A stretch of DNA of 64,000 nucleotides, from contig NZ_CP036292.1 of NCBI RefSeq assembly GCF_007751715.1, positions 682,001 through 746,000 on the forward strand, in the 5' to 3' direction. Shown here in pieces: positions 1-15,100 of this stretch; within the stretch, counting starts at the first letter, position 1; each line of letters begins with the position of its first letter. This DNA comes from Rosistilla oblonga. GTDB lineage: Bacteria > Planctomycetota > Planctomycetia > Pirellulales > Pirellulaceae. The notes below the pieces were generated by a model. The model was not told the DNA's origin, ran no database searches, and saw only the letters and a list, made by a program, of their open reading frames with translations. The translations under genes and the position numbers were made by a program.

Positions 1-78
1 AAAATCCTCTTATTAGATTCTCGTATGCCAAAAAGATTCCGTCTTTAAAATAAACTTCTCCGTCTTGGGAAACCTTGC

Positions 79-125
79 GGCGCGATCGGGTCATACCTAC
101 TGGGTGAGATTTCCCGATCGCGTCG
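79..125 (-). terminator. Stem-loop just after the giant gene stop codon
   Basis: A perfect 10-bp stem (81-90 with 113-122) encloses a 22-nt loop and begins about 20 bp beyond the stop of the giant minus-strand gene. There is no U-run on the minus-strand side, so it is not a classical intrinsic terminator. It may protect the mRNA 3' end or assist termination. Confidence 0.4.
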
Positions 126-141
126 TTTGCTGCAATGGATC

Positions 142-3100
142 CTATTCGAAGCTTAGGTTTGCGAAGAAGTCGTCGATTGCCGAGGGTTCTTCGGTCGCTT
201 GTTCGGACGCCAGTTCGCCGATCACGTCGTCCAGCGAGCCGCTGGTCGGTGAATCGAAGACGCTAGCGGTCTGTGCCGTCGCCGGAGTCGATTGCTTGGC
301 AGCGATCGTTTCGGGTTCGGCTTGCGGTTGCATGAACTCAGGCGTCAGGACTCCGTTGGCTGCTGGAATCCAGCCAGCGCTTTCTCCCTCGCCAGCGGCG
401 GCTGTCGAGTTGAGATAGTTCAGCACGATCAATGCGTCCAACGGTTCCAGTTGTCCGTTTCCGTTGACATCGACGTATGGGAAGGCGGGGACCGAGCTAT
501 CGATCGGACCCGAACCGTACCTGGCGATCGCATTGATGATTTGCAAGGCATCGATCGGCGAGACGTCGCCGCTGCCGTTGACGTCCAACGCGTTGGTTGG
601 GTTCTGGTGCGTGCTGGCTTGCACGTTGACAACGATATCTTCGACTTCACCGTCGTTCACTTTGCCCAGCGGCGATGAGACGCCGTTGGAGCTCAAGCGG
701 AAGCGACCGTAGGTGGTCCCCGGCTTGGCGGTGGCTGGGACAGCGATCGAATAGGTTTGGTCGCCATCTTGCAGTTGGATGCCGCCGGTGCTGGCGACGA
801 TCGGACCTGGGCTCCAGACGACGCGTTCGCTATCGGAGAACTGGCCGTCTTGGTTCCAGTCGATCCAAGCGTCGAGGATCGCGTTGAGACCGAGGGAGTT
901 GTTCAAGTTGATCTCGACCGCTGCGGTTCCCGATGGAGTCACAACGGCTCCGTTTGCGAAGGCGATGCCATCGTCGATGTCGCCATCGGCAGCGGAGGTG
1001 TCCGTGCCCAAGCGAGCGTCGCTTTCGGGAGTCGCCGTCGAACCGAGCGAGAAGCCAGGGGTGACGGTGTGGCGTGGGCCGTTGTTGGCTTCCAGCGTTC
1101 CGTATTCCGCAGGTGCATCGCCGTAGTCCAAACCGGCTTCGCTGGAGACGAAGATCGTGAACTGGGTCGTTCCGGTCAAAGGATCGTTCGACGACAGGGT
1201 GTTCCCCGCGTTGTCGCTGATCGCTTGGACGCGTGCCGCACCGGCTCCGGTAACCGCTTGGGCACCCTTGACGATGATCTGGTCGCCGATCACTCGCAGC
1301 GAAACACCCGACAGATCGGCCGACTGGATCGAAGACACGATCACCTGGCCTACTTCTTCGCTGGTCAAGTTGCCAGCCAAAACGATTGGCACGGCGGCTT
1401 CGTCGCCAGGCTGACCGACTTGCGTGAAGACGCTGTCGACGAGGTCGAGCGTAACGTCGGCGGCATCGGGCAGCAGGATCTGGCCGCCATCGACGACCTC
1501 TGGATTGAGGCCGAGGTCGGACAACAGGATCGCATCGCGAATCGAAGTCGCGATCGATGTCAGGTCGGTTGTCGAACTGATCTGAATCGGAGTCGCCGAG
1601 GTGTTGTTGACGCTGCCATTGAGGTCGATCTCGAAGAATCGAATTCGGCCGTCGCCGCGTCGGATGCTGAACTGCTGGCCATCGGTGACGCCTTCGGCAA
1701 GCCCCAAGTTGTTTGGGATCTGGATTCCGAAGCCGGTGGTGACGCCGACGCTTCCCTCGACGCCAAGCGTGGAGGTGCCGGTGTCGACCGATGTCAACCG
1801 ATTGCTGGAGAACAGTTGGACTTCGCCGTTGAGGTCGACGACTTGCAAACCGAGTCCCGACAGTTGGATCGCTTGGGCGATCGCTGCGGAGACCTGGTTG
1901 GCCGATTGAGGTTCGCCAGTGCTGGTGCTCGGCGGGATCGAGATTGCGACGTTTCCGGCAAACGCGCTGCCGTTGGTGTCGAATTCGAAAGTCCGTTGGC
2001 TGACACCGTCGAAGATGACAAAGGTTTCGCCATCGTTGACGTTGGCGAAATCGCCTGGCAGTGCGGGGACCGTCAGGATGATGCCGCGTTCGATTTCGAA
2101 CGGCGTTTCAACCGAATTGCCGTCGATCAAACGGATCTGTTGGCCATCGGTGTAGCTGCCGGAGTCCAGCGATTTCAGAACCGCTTGGGCATCGTTGAGC
2201 AGTTCGATTCGGTAGACCGAATCCTCTTTCCAGCGTCCGGCCAGCGGAGTCAGACGAATGATGTCGCCCGAGGAATCGTAGGCAAAGATGTAGTCTTCGC
2301 CTTCGATCAACGGAACGTTGTCTTCGAACAACAACAACGCGTCGGATGTGACCGTGGCGTCGTTGATGCCAACACCACCGCGTGGGTTGGCTGGTTCACC
2401 ACCGTCGACCAACAAGATCTCAAAATAGTTCTTGTTCGATTGGCTGATCTGTACCGAATCGGTCACCGGGTCGGCATCCGAACCGTCGCGTGAGTTGTCC
2501 AGCGGAGTGATCACGATGCCGCGAGGCGGCGCGAGGTCGCCACGATCAAACGCACCGCGGTCCTTGTAGACCAGGCTGCCCTGACCACCGGGGACGTTGT
2601 GAGTTGGGTCGTCGATCCGCAATGCGCCGTTGGCGTCGAAGTCGGGAGCCAGGACTGGCGAAGCGAGCAGGCCAACGGTCTCGCGAACGATCTGCAGTTG
2701 AGGGCGATCGGCCAGCGAGTTGATCGAGCTGTCGATCAGGTCCGACCCTTGAGCCGGAATGAAGATCGAATCGGAGGCCGAGACAAACAGGTTCGTGAAC
2801 GGATCGACAAAGCGTGCCAGGACGTTGTCTAGCAGTGCCGAGTTAGGATCGTTCAGGGCGACCGTGTTGGCTTGGAACGTGTTCGCTCCAAGCACCACAG
2901 GATGGTTTGGCACGACGTTGCCAGAGGCATCGATCGCGGTTTCGTTGTTGACAAAGACGTTGTTCAGCAGCGTCGGGCTGACGCCGTTGGAGAGTGCGAT
3001 TCCGACTCCGCCAGCCTCGAACTGATCGGCTGGTACCGAGGTGATCGCACCGACGGCGTCGATGTCGGCACCAACGGCTTGATCCAGTGCACTGCCGAAG

Positions 3101-6100
3101 TTTTGGTCGGTGATCCGCACAAACGAGATTCGGTCGTTGGGACCAAATCCGTAGCGATCGATGTCGATCTGGTTGGCACCACCGACGGATGTACCGACGC
3201 TGGTGTACGTGATGCCGTCGACGCTGACTTCGACAAGTACCGGTTCGGCGTTGCCGACTTCGAAGATTTCCAAGTCGGGCGATGCGTCGCCGCTGCCGAC
3301 CAATCGGTTGTCGACGAATTGCACGGTGATCGATCCGCCGCCACCCAAAGAGACAGCCCCTTGGCCAGCGTTTGGAGTTGGTTCGGCGACGCCACCGGTG
3401 TAGTCCGGAACGCCCAGGATCTCAGCGGAGATCTGCAGTCCCAACGCGGGAGGCGTCGTTGTGCTGGGGTCGTAAGAGACGACGACATCGGCGAACGAGA
3501 TGCTGCCGTTGGCGTACGTTGTCCCATCGTAGGTCGCTGGGCCGGGCGATTCGGTTGGGCTGATCGTGCCGCCAATGATTGTGTTGTTGACGATTCGATC
3601 GAACGCAACCATCGAGCGTTGCGAGCCGTTGGATGTGTCGATTCCTTGCACGTTGATGCCGCCGGAGCGGTTGTAGGCAAGCAGGTTGCTTTGCACCACA
3701 ACTCCGGGAGCCAGGCCGGCGTGGACGACGCCGTTGGCATCGACGTAGGAGTTCAGTTCGACCAAGTTCTTGGGGTACATGAACTTGCCGACGTCGGCAC
3801 CATGATCCAGATCGATTCCGAATTGCGAGGAGTACGAAACCGCAACTCCTTCGATCTTGATAACGCCCTGCTCTTCGCTGCCGGTGTTCGAATCGCCGCG
3901 GCGATCCAAGGCCAACGCCTGAGTCGATTGAGCGAACAATTCAACGGTCGGCAGTTCATCGGTGCCAGGCTTGCGCGAATCGCCGAGGATTTGCGACGAC
4001 AGGCCCGACAGGTTTTCGATGATGTTGACGTTCCCCGACAGGTTGATCCGCGAATCGCCCGCCGCGGCGGCTGTTGCGGAGGTCTCTCCGCTGGAGCTCA
4101 ACGCGCTGATGTCCAACAACGCTTGGACGTCGGGAAGATTGATCGCATCGGTGATCTTCGCCGCGATATCCGCTGCGGTTTCCGAAACGCTTTCGCCGCT
4201 GATCGGATTGACCACGCCGGTGCTGTAGTAGATCGGAACGCTGCCTTCCAGCGGTTCGATAGCCGAAGCTTCGTTGACAAACTCAAACGTGATGCTGGTT
4301 TGCCCGTCGCTGAGCGTGAAGCTCAGACGCGTGTCCGGATCGATGTCCTCGAGCGTCGGGTCGTTGTTCCGCAGTAGGATCAAATCGGCCAGAGCGGTCG
4401 CGGCAGCGTCGAGCTCTTCGGCGCTGAGGGTCTCGAGCGTCACGCCCTGCACCAAACGATCGTTGGTGTCGAAGGATCGGAACATCGAAACCGGGTTCGG
4501 CAGGCTCTGCGAAAGGACGTATTCGCTGGCTCCACGAATCTCCAACTGGTATTCGCCAGTTTGAGTCGAGGCGACGTCGTCACCATTGAGGTCGAAGCCG
4601 CTGTTGGGGACAAAGTCATTGGTGTTGCCAGCGGAGGTGACAAATTCACCTCGCTCGCGGAAGCCGATGATGAAGTCGTCCAGGTAGACGCCGCGGTGAT
4701 CGTTGTCGCGAGCCATTTCAACGGTTGGCGAACCAAAGGCATCACCGGTGCGAACCGGGATGTTCAGCGGGCCAGCGTTGTTGATTCGCAATCCAGGCAG
4801 GCTCAGCACGCCACCTTGCTGCGTGATGATCTGGCCGGCTCCCAACGTGTCGCGAATCGCGTCGGCAATCGCCGAAGCGACTTCGGTCGCGGTCATGTCG
4901 CGGTTGATGTTGACCGGGATGCCGCTGGATCCATCGTTGCCGACAACATCGATCGTGCTGTTGGCCGAGAAGAGAGCGGGTCCGGTGCCGTTGAGGATCA
5001 CTTGATCGCCGGCGACGCGGATGTCGTAAGGCCGCGTGCTGACAAGTTCCAGCGAATAAGCTCCGCTCTTGCCAAACGTGCGTCCGCCGAGGTTGTCCGT
5101 CGGATCGTAGTTGCCGTTGCCTTCGCCGCTGATGCCGATGTAGTAGGTGCCGTCGGCGGGAGCTTCAAAGGAGACGACGGTGTTGCCATCGACCGACAGT
5201 TCGCGAGCCAATTCGACGCCTTGAGCGTTAAACACTCGAGCGATCGGATTCAACGCGGGGGCCAGAGTCGATTCGGTGACGGTCAACATGATCGTTTGGC
5301 CGGCCGACAGTTCCATTCGCATCATGTCGACGTCGACAGTTTGCTGCGAACCATTGGGCGTGCCGATCGAACCGTTGGCGTTGATCGTCGTTTGACCGCC
5401 TGGGACCTGGAGAATGTTCGCAGTCGACATGTTGTCGTTCTGCTGCGACGCGTCCTGGTCGGTGTCGTAGTCGGTGTTGGTGACCGTGGTGTAGTTCGCG
5501 ATCGCGTCGTGCAGCGATTGTGCGATCTCTTCGCCGCTTTGCGTAGGGTCGTAGACGACCGCAACGTTTGGACTGAGCACGGTCGATGCATCGGTCGTGA
5601 ACTGGTAGACCACGTCGTCGATTGCGATCAATTCGCCGTTGGCAATTTGGTTGCCGGCGGGGATTGTCAACAGTGGCGACAACACGAACTCGTAATCGCG
5701 GCCGCTGATCTGGAAGCGATCGCCATCGAGGATCTCTTCCCCGGTGACTGCTTGCAGTTCGGATTGACCAAACTCCATGCTGCCCGAGGTGCTGAATTCG
5801 AATCGCAGCTTGAGGTCTTTCTGACCCGCGAAATCGTCCAACGCGATGCGAGCTTGTCGCCAAGTGCCGGTGTTGTCAAACGTTTCTTGAGCCTGGTCCA
5901 AAGTCAACACATCGCTGACCGAAAGGTTCGGATTGACAGTGCTTGCGGTTGCCGAGTCGCTGTTGGTCGACAGTAGGAATTCGCTGCCGTCCTCATCGAC
6001 CAGATAGACTCGCAGCGAGTCCTCTAGTTGGCGATCGCCATCGCTATCGGTTTCCAGGAAGTAGTTGAAGTAGAACGTCGGCAGGTCGGCGGAATTGTAG

Positions 6101-9100
6101 CCTTCCAAGCTGAACGCGTTGCTGACCAGTTCGCCGTGGGCACCACCAGCGAAATCGTAGGTTCCGTTGACCGTCGTGCCATCGACGCGAGTCGTCCGGG
6201 CGTTGAGCGTGCCGGTCGAGATCGTGTCGTCCAAACCGAAGTACCAGCTGGTTCCGCCAGCGGTCGCGGTTCGCGTGTCGTTGAACGTGGCGTTGATGCC
6301 GTGGCCAGGCAGCGTGATCGGAGTCGTGCTGCCCGCGAACGTGTCACTGGTGACATGCCACAGGTTGTAATCGAGATTGCCGAAGTCGAAGCCGGTTGCT
6401 CCGGCAACTCCTGTCGAGATCCGCGACGCACCGTTGGCGAAGATCGGCTGCAGTTCACCACGCGTGTTGAACGCATAGATGTCGCCGTTGCCGGTGATAC
6501 CAAACAGCAGGTCGGAATAAGCACCGCCGGCGAGGTTTTCAGGACCTGCCGAGAGGCCGGTGAAGTTGATCCCCAACAGATCGGTCGCGGTGTCGACGTA
6601 ATCGCCGATGTTTTGCGTGAAGTTAACGCGAACCGGAGAGATGACGCCCGAATCGATACGGTACAGACCGCCCGCGTTGCTGACGGCATACATGTCGCCG
6701 CTGGTCGGGACTGCGATGCCGGTGACTTGGCCGCCAGGAGCGATGCCCGCGACGTCCAGTGCTCCCGCCGCGGTCAGCACATTCGCTCCGCTGAACGCAA
6801 CCGTGTTGCCATCGACAGTCGCGGTGACGCTGGTCAACAGACCTGAATCGACAGCGGCTTGGATCGCATCGACGACGCGTGCTCCGATATCCGCAGCGGT
6901 ATCGTCGACGTCGAACGGAATGACAGTTGGTCCACCGGTGGTGTTGGCGGTTCCCACGATCGAAATCGCTTGCCCGACGCCCAGTGGCGTATCGAGGTCG
7001 AGATCGATGATCGGGTTGTCGGTGAAGTCGATCCGCGTGCCAGCGGTTGCGATCGCAACTTGGTTGGCTCGCAGAACGTCGGAGACGGCGCGAGTCAGGT
7101 CGGTGGCCGAGAGGTCTTCGTCGACGACGATCGCCGTTGCGTTGGCGGTGGTGATTCCATCGGCACCCAGCGAGCTAACGCCCAGTCCGATCGTGGTCGC
7201 CGCTCCGGTGGCACCGGTCAGGACGATCTCGCCGGTGTTCGATGCGGTCGCACGGATTCCGATGTCCGCGGCGTTGATCGCCGAGGCCAAGATGGTTGCT
7301 GCCGAAGCATCGGTCGTCGAAGCATCGAGATTTACAGCAAACAAGTCGGGACGCGAGAAGTCGCGGCCTGTAAAGTCGCGGCCGTCGCTGTCGAATTCAA
7401 ACGTATACGCCATGCCAGTCGACTTGCTGGTCAACGTAACGCGTGAGCCTTCGGCGACACCGCCTGCCAACGGATCTTCGGATCCGACGACGTCCAATCG
7501 AATGCCCGTGTCGAATTCGAACAACTGGCCGCCGACGGTGATCGTTTCACCGTCCCGCAGGAAGGTTCCCCCGCGGACGTTGCTGCTCAACTGGATCGCC
7601 GATCCCAGATCGAACTGGAACAGCACCGAACCGGCGTTAACAAAGTCGCGGATCGTGAAGGTCAAGCCATCGGTCAAGCTTGGTGCCAGGAATCCGTTGG
7701 CGTCGACCACCGATGCGGCGGTCACGCCCAAGCGGGTGCTGGGCAGGTTGTTTGGATTGCCGGTCTCGATGTAACCGCGTTCGCGTGGGTCGGTGTAAGC
7801 TCCTGCGAATCCGGCGGCTGGCGGATTTGCTGGCAGTCCAACGCCATTAATATTGCCTGTCGAAGGATTGATCTCCCACAGGATGTTGTTGGTCCAAATG
7901 ACTTCGTTGCCAGGACCGCGGTCGCCAACGATAAACCCACGTTCGGCACCGTTGACCGCGTCGAAGGTGATCGCGTTGACGGTCACGCCCGAATCGGTTT
8001 GCACGATCGTTCGCGTGACGTTGCCGTTTGCATCGACCGTGGCAAGCGTTTCGTGAGTGGTCAGGTTCGTTCCGGTGGGCGTCAGGTCGGTGACGTTACC
8101 GAAACCTGTATCGATGTTGAAGTAGTGCCAGGAGGCGTCATCGACGATGCCGTTGATGTTGTACCCGAACAAGTCGCCGTTGGCACGCAGCGCGATGTCG
8201 TTGAAGATCTGTCCGCCGGTGGTGCCGATCGTTCCGTAGTTTTGCCCGGTGTAAGCGTTCACCAGACGAAGGTTGTCGGCGCTGCCGCTGGTGCTGACGT
8301 ACAACTTCATGTCGTTCAGCGTCAACGGACTCGCAGCGGTTATGGGGTCAAACAACAGCGATTGCAGGGTCGTTGGAGCGTAGGTGCTGCCGCCGACAAA
8401 GCTGACGTGATCCTCGGCGATTCGGATCAACGATTCGATCGGTTCGAGTCGGACCAACGGATTGGTTGCCGCGGCGGTGGTGAATTGATCCAGCACCGAT
8501 GGCATGTTGTTCAAGCCGCTGATCGCAACGTAATAGGTCTGCGAATTGCTGGTCGCATCGCCTTGAGCACTCAGTTCGACCGCACCGATGAATGGATCGG
8601 CGGTGCCGGTTGAACCGCGTGACAGCGAGGTGAAGTCGGACGAGTTCGGGTTGCCCGGTTGGTCGTCGGCAACATTGCTGTCCAGACCGGTCAGGATCAA
8701 TTGCCCGTTTTGGTCGAAGACCCACAGCGAGAAGTCGCCGCGTCCGAGGCCGTCGGCGTAATCGAGATCGAAGACCGTCGAGACGTAGTTTCGCAGGCTG
8801 CTCTCGCTGGCCGAGTCGGCGATCGAGAACTGGAACCAGTCGATGTCGGTGTCCGAACTGATCGCACCGGCGATCGAAAGCGAATCGTTCGAATTTGGAT
8901 CGCCTTGCGTGCCGTAAGGGCCCAGCTGTTGAGCGGTTGCAAGCGTGTCGTTGTTGTCGCTGCCAGCTTGGTCGATGAATTCAACCGCGTCGCCCAACAG
9001 CGGCGAATTAAATGGCTGGCCAATCACCGAGACGCCGGTGGTGGCGTAACGGATGTCGGCGAGGTTCAAATACGAACCGGCGGTCTCGTCGCTCTCGGCC

Positions 9101-12100
9101 AAACGAATGCTCAATTCGTAAGGGCCCGACGTCAAACCGTCGTATTTGCCTTCGTCGATCTTGGCGCCGGTTACTGGCGAGAAGAGCTTCGAAACCGGAT
9201 CGTTCAGCTGCAGGTTGCTGCTGCGAACGCGGACCTGATAGGTGAAGACTTCGCCCGTCTCACCCGGCAGCACAACGCGCAGACCGGGATCGTTCGGGTT
9301 GGTCGAATACAGATCTTGCGGCGTGTTGAAGGCCGAGTTCGCCGAAGCGGTGAACATCGAATTGTTGAGCGAGTTCACTTGTCCGCTGCTGACGGTGCGT
9401 TCCAGCGAGCCCGCGTTTTCGTCGCGGATGATCAGTCCCGAATCGATCGCTTCGGAGATCGACCCGTTGGAGATCGCTACGATGCTGTCGGAGATGCCGT
9501 CGTTGTCGGCGTCGTCGCCGCTAGACATCACGCGAACCAGTTCGATCACCGAATCGAGCGAGCTGTTGGTGCGGTCGATCTCCAACCAGACCTCGGTTCC
9601 CGCTTCGGCGTCAAACGAGTAGACGTCGACGTCGGAAGGTTGATCGATGTTGCCGTAGACTTGGAATCCGATCCGGCGGTTTTCGCTGCCAGCGGAGGTC
9701 GACGGAGCCAATTCGCCCAGGTATTGAGCCAATGCGATTTGGTCGTTGCGATTGACCGACAGGTCCCCTTCCTGTTCGACAGCCGCTTCGACGTTGCGAT
9801 CGTGAGCCGCTTCGCGAAGCACGATGCCATCCCAATCGCCCGGCTTGCCGAGGCCAACGGTGTCGTCGAAGACGTCTTCGATCAATTCGAGTGCCGACGT
9901 GATCGTGACGGTGGTTGCGGTCGGGTTCACCAACCAAGCGTGTGCCGTGGTTGTGATCGCTGGCCCATAAACTGGTGCTGGGAGATCGGTGACGTTCGCC
10001 AATGGGACCGATGCGGTGTCGATCGTTCCCGTGGGTGTGAACGGTAGGTTGAACACGGGGTCGGTGATCAGATCGGGGAATTCGTCGGCGATCCAACCTT
10101 CGTAGTTGGCTCCTTCGAGTCCCGTTCCCTGTTCGAACGTGCCGTAGTGTCGGAAACCAACGCGTTCGGGACCGTCGAGAACGGTCACGCGGTAATCGTT
10201 GGTGCCCGGCGTTCCCTCGGTGAACAACAGGTCGCCCGCGTCGCTGGCGATCACTGGATCGTAGTAGTTGATGAAACGCAAGTCGCCCAGCGGAGTCGGG
10301 CTGGAGAGCGTCAGTTTGGTGATCAGCGTGGGCGATCCATCTTCGAACGATTGTTCGACACGCCAATTGATCAAGCCGTTTTCGCCGGTGAACGTTCCTT
10401 CGCTGTAGACGACATCGTCCGATAGGAACGTGGTCGGCGTGGTGATCGTTGTGGTACCCAGTTCGACCGCAGCACCGTCGGCACCGACATCGATGAAGTT
10501 CAGGTAATCGAACAACGCGTCTTGCTGTTGGAAGAACGTGTTGGCGCCCTGGGTGGTGACTTCGTTGAATCCTCCACCCACGGTAGCGCCGACACCACCG
10601 CCCGCTTCGGGTTGGAACGAGAAGTGGCCCGCGACGTCGTTGGCGACGTCGTTGTCGATGATCGTGCCGCGAGGGATCTCGGGGCCGGTTGGCAACAGCA
10701 GAGTTGTGCTTCCGATTTCGTCGTTGCGGCTGTTGTTGGTATCGGTTTGCGGCTTGCCTTGCGTATCGAAGCCCGAACCGACCGTGTCGTCGGACAGCGA
10801 TGTCAGGATTACCGATTTGCCTGGCTGACCAATCACTTGCAATGCACCGCCAATTCGATCGGCCAAGCCGTTGAATTGCTCTGCGGATCCACTGGCGTCG
10901 CCGCCAGCGATGATCGTCGCCGGGGACTGCTCGGATTGGAACTTCACGACCAGGCTGCGGTCGGGAGCACTTTCCAGTCGCAGGCTGCCATAGACTTCGT
11001 GGTTGGGGATCGAGATCGTTCCTCGCACGACGTGAACGATGTCGGTGTCGTCCCAGACGCCAGCTGTGGCAAGTTCGCCGCCGCGGACCTCCATGCCGTT
11101 GATGGCGTTGTTTTCCAGGACGTTATCGAAGACCAAAGGTCCCTGGTTGCCAAGGCTGGTGCCCTGCACTTTCTCCAAGCGTCCGATGCTTGTTCCAGGA
11201 TCGCTGACGTAGGTGTTGTCGAGCGAATTGAGGTCGAAGTTCATCGCGACGGCGTCGTTGTTGATGAACGTGTTCGAAGCGATCGTTGGTTGTGCACCAC
11301 GCACAAAGATAACCGCTGCCTCGTGCGTCTGCATGCCGGTGCGATCGCTGTCGCCAGCTGCAAAACCGGTTCCGCTCTCTTCCACGCGACTGTTCGTCAA
11401 ACGCAGATCGCCCTGGTGGACTTCGATCGGATTGAAGAACGACAGCTTGCCGTCGATCCGCGCTCCGCCGCCGGCTCCCGTGACCCGGACGTGATCCAAG
11501 CTGGCCTGAGCTCCCGGGCCGACGTAGATGCCGCCCCAGTCTCCTGCTTGGAAGACGGTGTTGGCGTTCGCTTGGTTGGTCGAGAAAGTTCCGCCGCGAC
11601 CGAAGCGTTGGTCGTCGAGGCTGGTGAAGACGATCTGTTGGCCAGCGGTTCCTTCGGCCAGCAACTGGGCTCCCTGTTCGACTTCGATGACCGCACCGGA
11701 CAGCTTGACGATCACGCCGGGGTCGATCGCCAAACGAGCATCCATTCGCGGACGCAGGTTTTCGATCAACGTCATCCCGCTGACCAATCCGGCGTCGGTG
11801 AATTGAGTGGATGTGTTGTCGGAGATCAACGCGATCATGCGGAATGCATCGCCGTTGAACGATCGGTAGACGCGGCGTGCGACCACGCTAGGGTTGGCCG
11901 ACGTCGGTAGATTGCTCAACTGGATCGTGTTGTCGTCGATATCGATCCCGGGAACGCTGATCGCTTCGGTGGCAAACGAAACCGCAAGTTCGTTTCCGTT
12001 GGCGTCGACGTAACTGACCTTGTATTCGTATTCGCCCGCAGGCAGTTCGCCGCCAGCGGTTGCTGTCAGTTCGACATCGTCGACGTTGGGGCGATTGACA

Positions 12101-15100
12101 TCGATCGCGGCTCCGGCGGCTAGTCCGGTGTCGCGGAATTCGGTGCTGCTGCCGTTGAGCGTTGCCACCAGTTGATAGCTGCCGCCATCGACCGATCGGT
12201 ACAGTCGGCGAGCGACAAAATCGCTGCCGGCAGGAACCGCTGGCAATTGTTCCAACTGGATCGTTCCGTTGGCGGCGGTTGTCGTCACGGTGCCGGTCGC
12301 GTTGGAAACGGGGCTCTCGTTGCCGTTCTGCGTCACGTACGACAAGCGGTAGCTGTATTCACCAACGGGCAGAGTGCCGCCCGCGGTTGCGGTCAAGCGA
12401 ACGATGCGTGTTGGTGGTGCTGTCGATTCGACGATCGCACCGCCGGGAGTTCCTTGGATCTCCAGGTTCTCGGCGATCACGTGAACGACGTCCAAGTCGT
12501 CGAAGCGGGCTTGCACGGAGAGCTTTTCAACGCCGTTGCCGTCGCGAGTCTGCGAGCGGATGAACATTCCGTTGATCGAATTGTCTTCGAACAGAACGTT
12601 GTAGACCGACGGGCCGACTCGCGTGTAATCGGGAGTGGCTTGACCTTCGAAGAGCGTGAACTTGTCGTCTTCGAACGTGTTCGCGGAAGCTTCGATCGCA
12701 GCGTCGGCATTGCTGGTGAAGGTGCTGTTGGCGATCGTGGCGCGAGTTCCGGAGAGTTCGATCGGGCTGATCACTTCCGGCTTCGCTTCGACAAGAATCG
12801 TACCACCGCCGTAACGGAAATCACCGTATTGGACGTGGTTCAAGAAGATTCCTTCGGCTTCGTAATCGATCCGGCTCTCGTCGACCTTATCGACGTCGGA
12901 GCGGAAGTCGATACCGCCCCAATCTCCCGGCGACGCAACGTTTCCGCTCTGCGTGCCGCCGATCGAAGTGTCGGCCAGCGATGTGAAGACGACGTCGCCG
13001 CTGACGGGAGTTACCGTCGCTTGGCTGCCGTTGGCTCCAACAAACAATGGAGTTCCCAAGACCTGCAGCGAACCGCCGCTGAAATCGACCACGGGGCTGC
13101 TGCTGCCGACGCCGATGCGGGCGCGGCGAAGCTTCAGGATCGAACCCGAATCGATCATCACGGTGACGTCTTGCGGGACTTGGAAGCTCGATCCGTCAGC
13201 CAATTCGCGGCCGAAGTCATCGAATCCGATCAGGTACGGTTGGTTGTCGGCGGTGGTCGCCAGGTTGCCGTCGCCGCTGGGCAGGATCCGGATGATCTCG
13301 GTTCCCTGCGAGGTCGCGCCGGACAAGGCTGTCGAGATCGTGGTCACAGCGCCCTTGGCTGTTCCGCTGATCGCGTTGTTGACCATCGGAGTGATCGTGC
13401 CGCCATCCTTTTTGACGAACACGGTGTCGGTGAACGATGCCGATTCGAACCAGAAGTCGAACGCACCGCCAGCGATTCCATCGTTGTCGCCGTCGAGAGC
13501 GATGCCGGTGGTGTCGGTGATCGTCGTTGCGCTGGATGGCTTGAACGACATCCGCAGTTCGTAAGCCCCTTCGCTGAGTCCGCCGAGTCCCGAATCTTCG
13601 ATCATCGGGTCGTAGCTGTCGTTGCCGCTGGCGCTGACGCCGATGTAATAGGTGCCGGCGGGCAGGTCGACGGTGATCTCGGAATCTTCGCTCCAATAAT
13701 CGTCGTTCCCCGCCCATTCTTCGATCGTGCCGTTGGATAGCTCGCGATACAGTCGCAGGTTGGTATCGAGCAAGCTGGCGCTGCCGGCCAGTCGTTCGGC
13801 AAACGTTTCGATCGTCACCTCGCCCGAGGTTGGCACCGAAAATTTGTAGATGTCGATGTCGGTGCTATCGGGCCGGTAGGAGTACTGGCCTTCGATGATG
13901 TCGCGAGGCGACGGATACAGCGGATCGGCGCTGGCGTCCAATGGCGACAGGAAGTCCGAGACGCCGATCAGATCTTTGACCATCCCGGTGGCCAGTTCAA
14001 AGAACTGTTGGCCGAACAAGTCGTCGTCGGATTCGTCGACAAGTCGCGAATTGATCACGCCCAGGTCGTCGGAGACCTCCCAGCTGACGCTGGTGTTGAG
14101 GGTTTCGCCAACTGCGATCTGCAAGCCCATGTCGGCGCTTTCGACAAACTGCACGCCCAGGTATTGGCTGTACAGATCCAACACTTCGCGAACACGTTGC
14201 TTCTGCTGTTCGGTGATGTTGTTGAACAGAACGCGATCGTCGTCGACGGTGGCCGTCGTCGGATCGTCGCCGCGGTATTGGCCGAAGAAGTTGTAGAAGT
14301 AGGTCGAGATGCCATCCAACGCGTCGGCTTGTGGCGCTCCGTAGCTGGAAGGATCCTCGGGACGGAATTCCTGCACGCCCGGTGCACCGGCACCGCCGGG
14401 GAAGTCGATCAGGTATTCGTTGTTCGAAACCGGGACGCCATTGATGAATTCCGTCTTGGCGATCGCGCCTTCGATCACAACCGAAGAGATGTTGTTGGGG
14501 GAGACGATCCAGTCGTTGCGGATGTCGCGAGCCAGAGCGAAGCTGTCGCCAGGTTCGACGACTGCCGGAAGCACGGTCGGATCGGTTCCGCGAACATCGG
14601 TTTCGCCAACGCGCAAGCGGAACTGTTTGACATCGGTTCCCGGAAACAGACTGTACAGGTCGCCGGAGAACTGCAGCACGGCAACGCCGGTGCCTGGGTT
14701 GTAGTTGACCGACACAGGAGTTCGGGTGACGTCGTCGGCGCCCGTTTCAGTGCCGCCGGTCGAGATCAATTGATACAGCGCCGTGTTCCGTACGGTGCTG
14801 GCGTCCAGCGGGTCGTTGAGGTCGAAATAGACCCAGACCTGATCGCGCAGCTGTTGCCCGTTGACGATCGGTTGTGGCACGATGGCTTGAATCGTCGGGG
14901 CCGAGTTGATCGTGAATTCGATCGTTTGGTCGACGCCATTGTTGAACTTGTCGCCCTGAGTGTTCTGCAAGGCGTTGGCGCTGGTGCCGTCGATTTGGAT
15001 GCGGTAGCGATCCTGTGGCAGGTCGTCGGCAAATCGGAAGACGACCTCGCGTTGGCTGGCATCGACAAAGCCGACGTAGCCGGGGACGACTTCGATATCC

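Noticed and set aside
757-2493. 578-codon plus-strand frame, and other long plus-strand frames up to 16.1 kb
   Set aside because: They lie antisense to the giant adhesin gene. High GC and biased codon use keep the opposite strand open. Their translations are rich in Arg, Asp and Val without domains.
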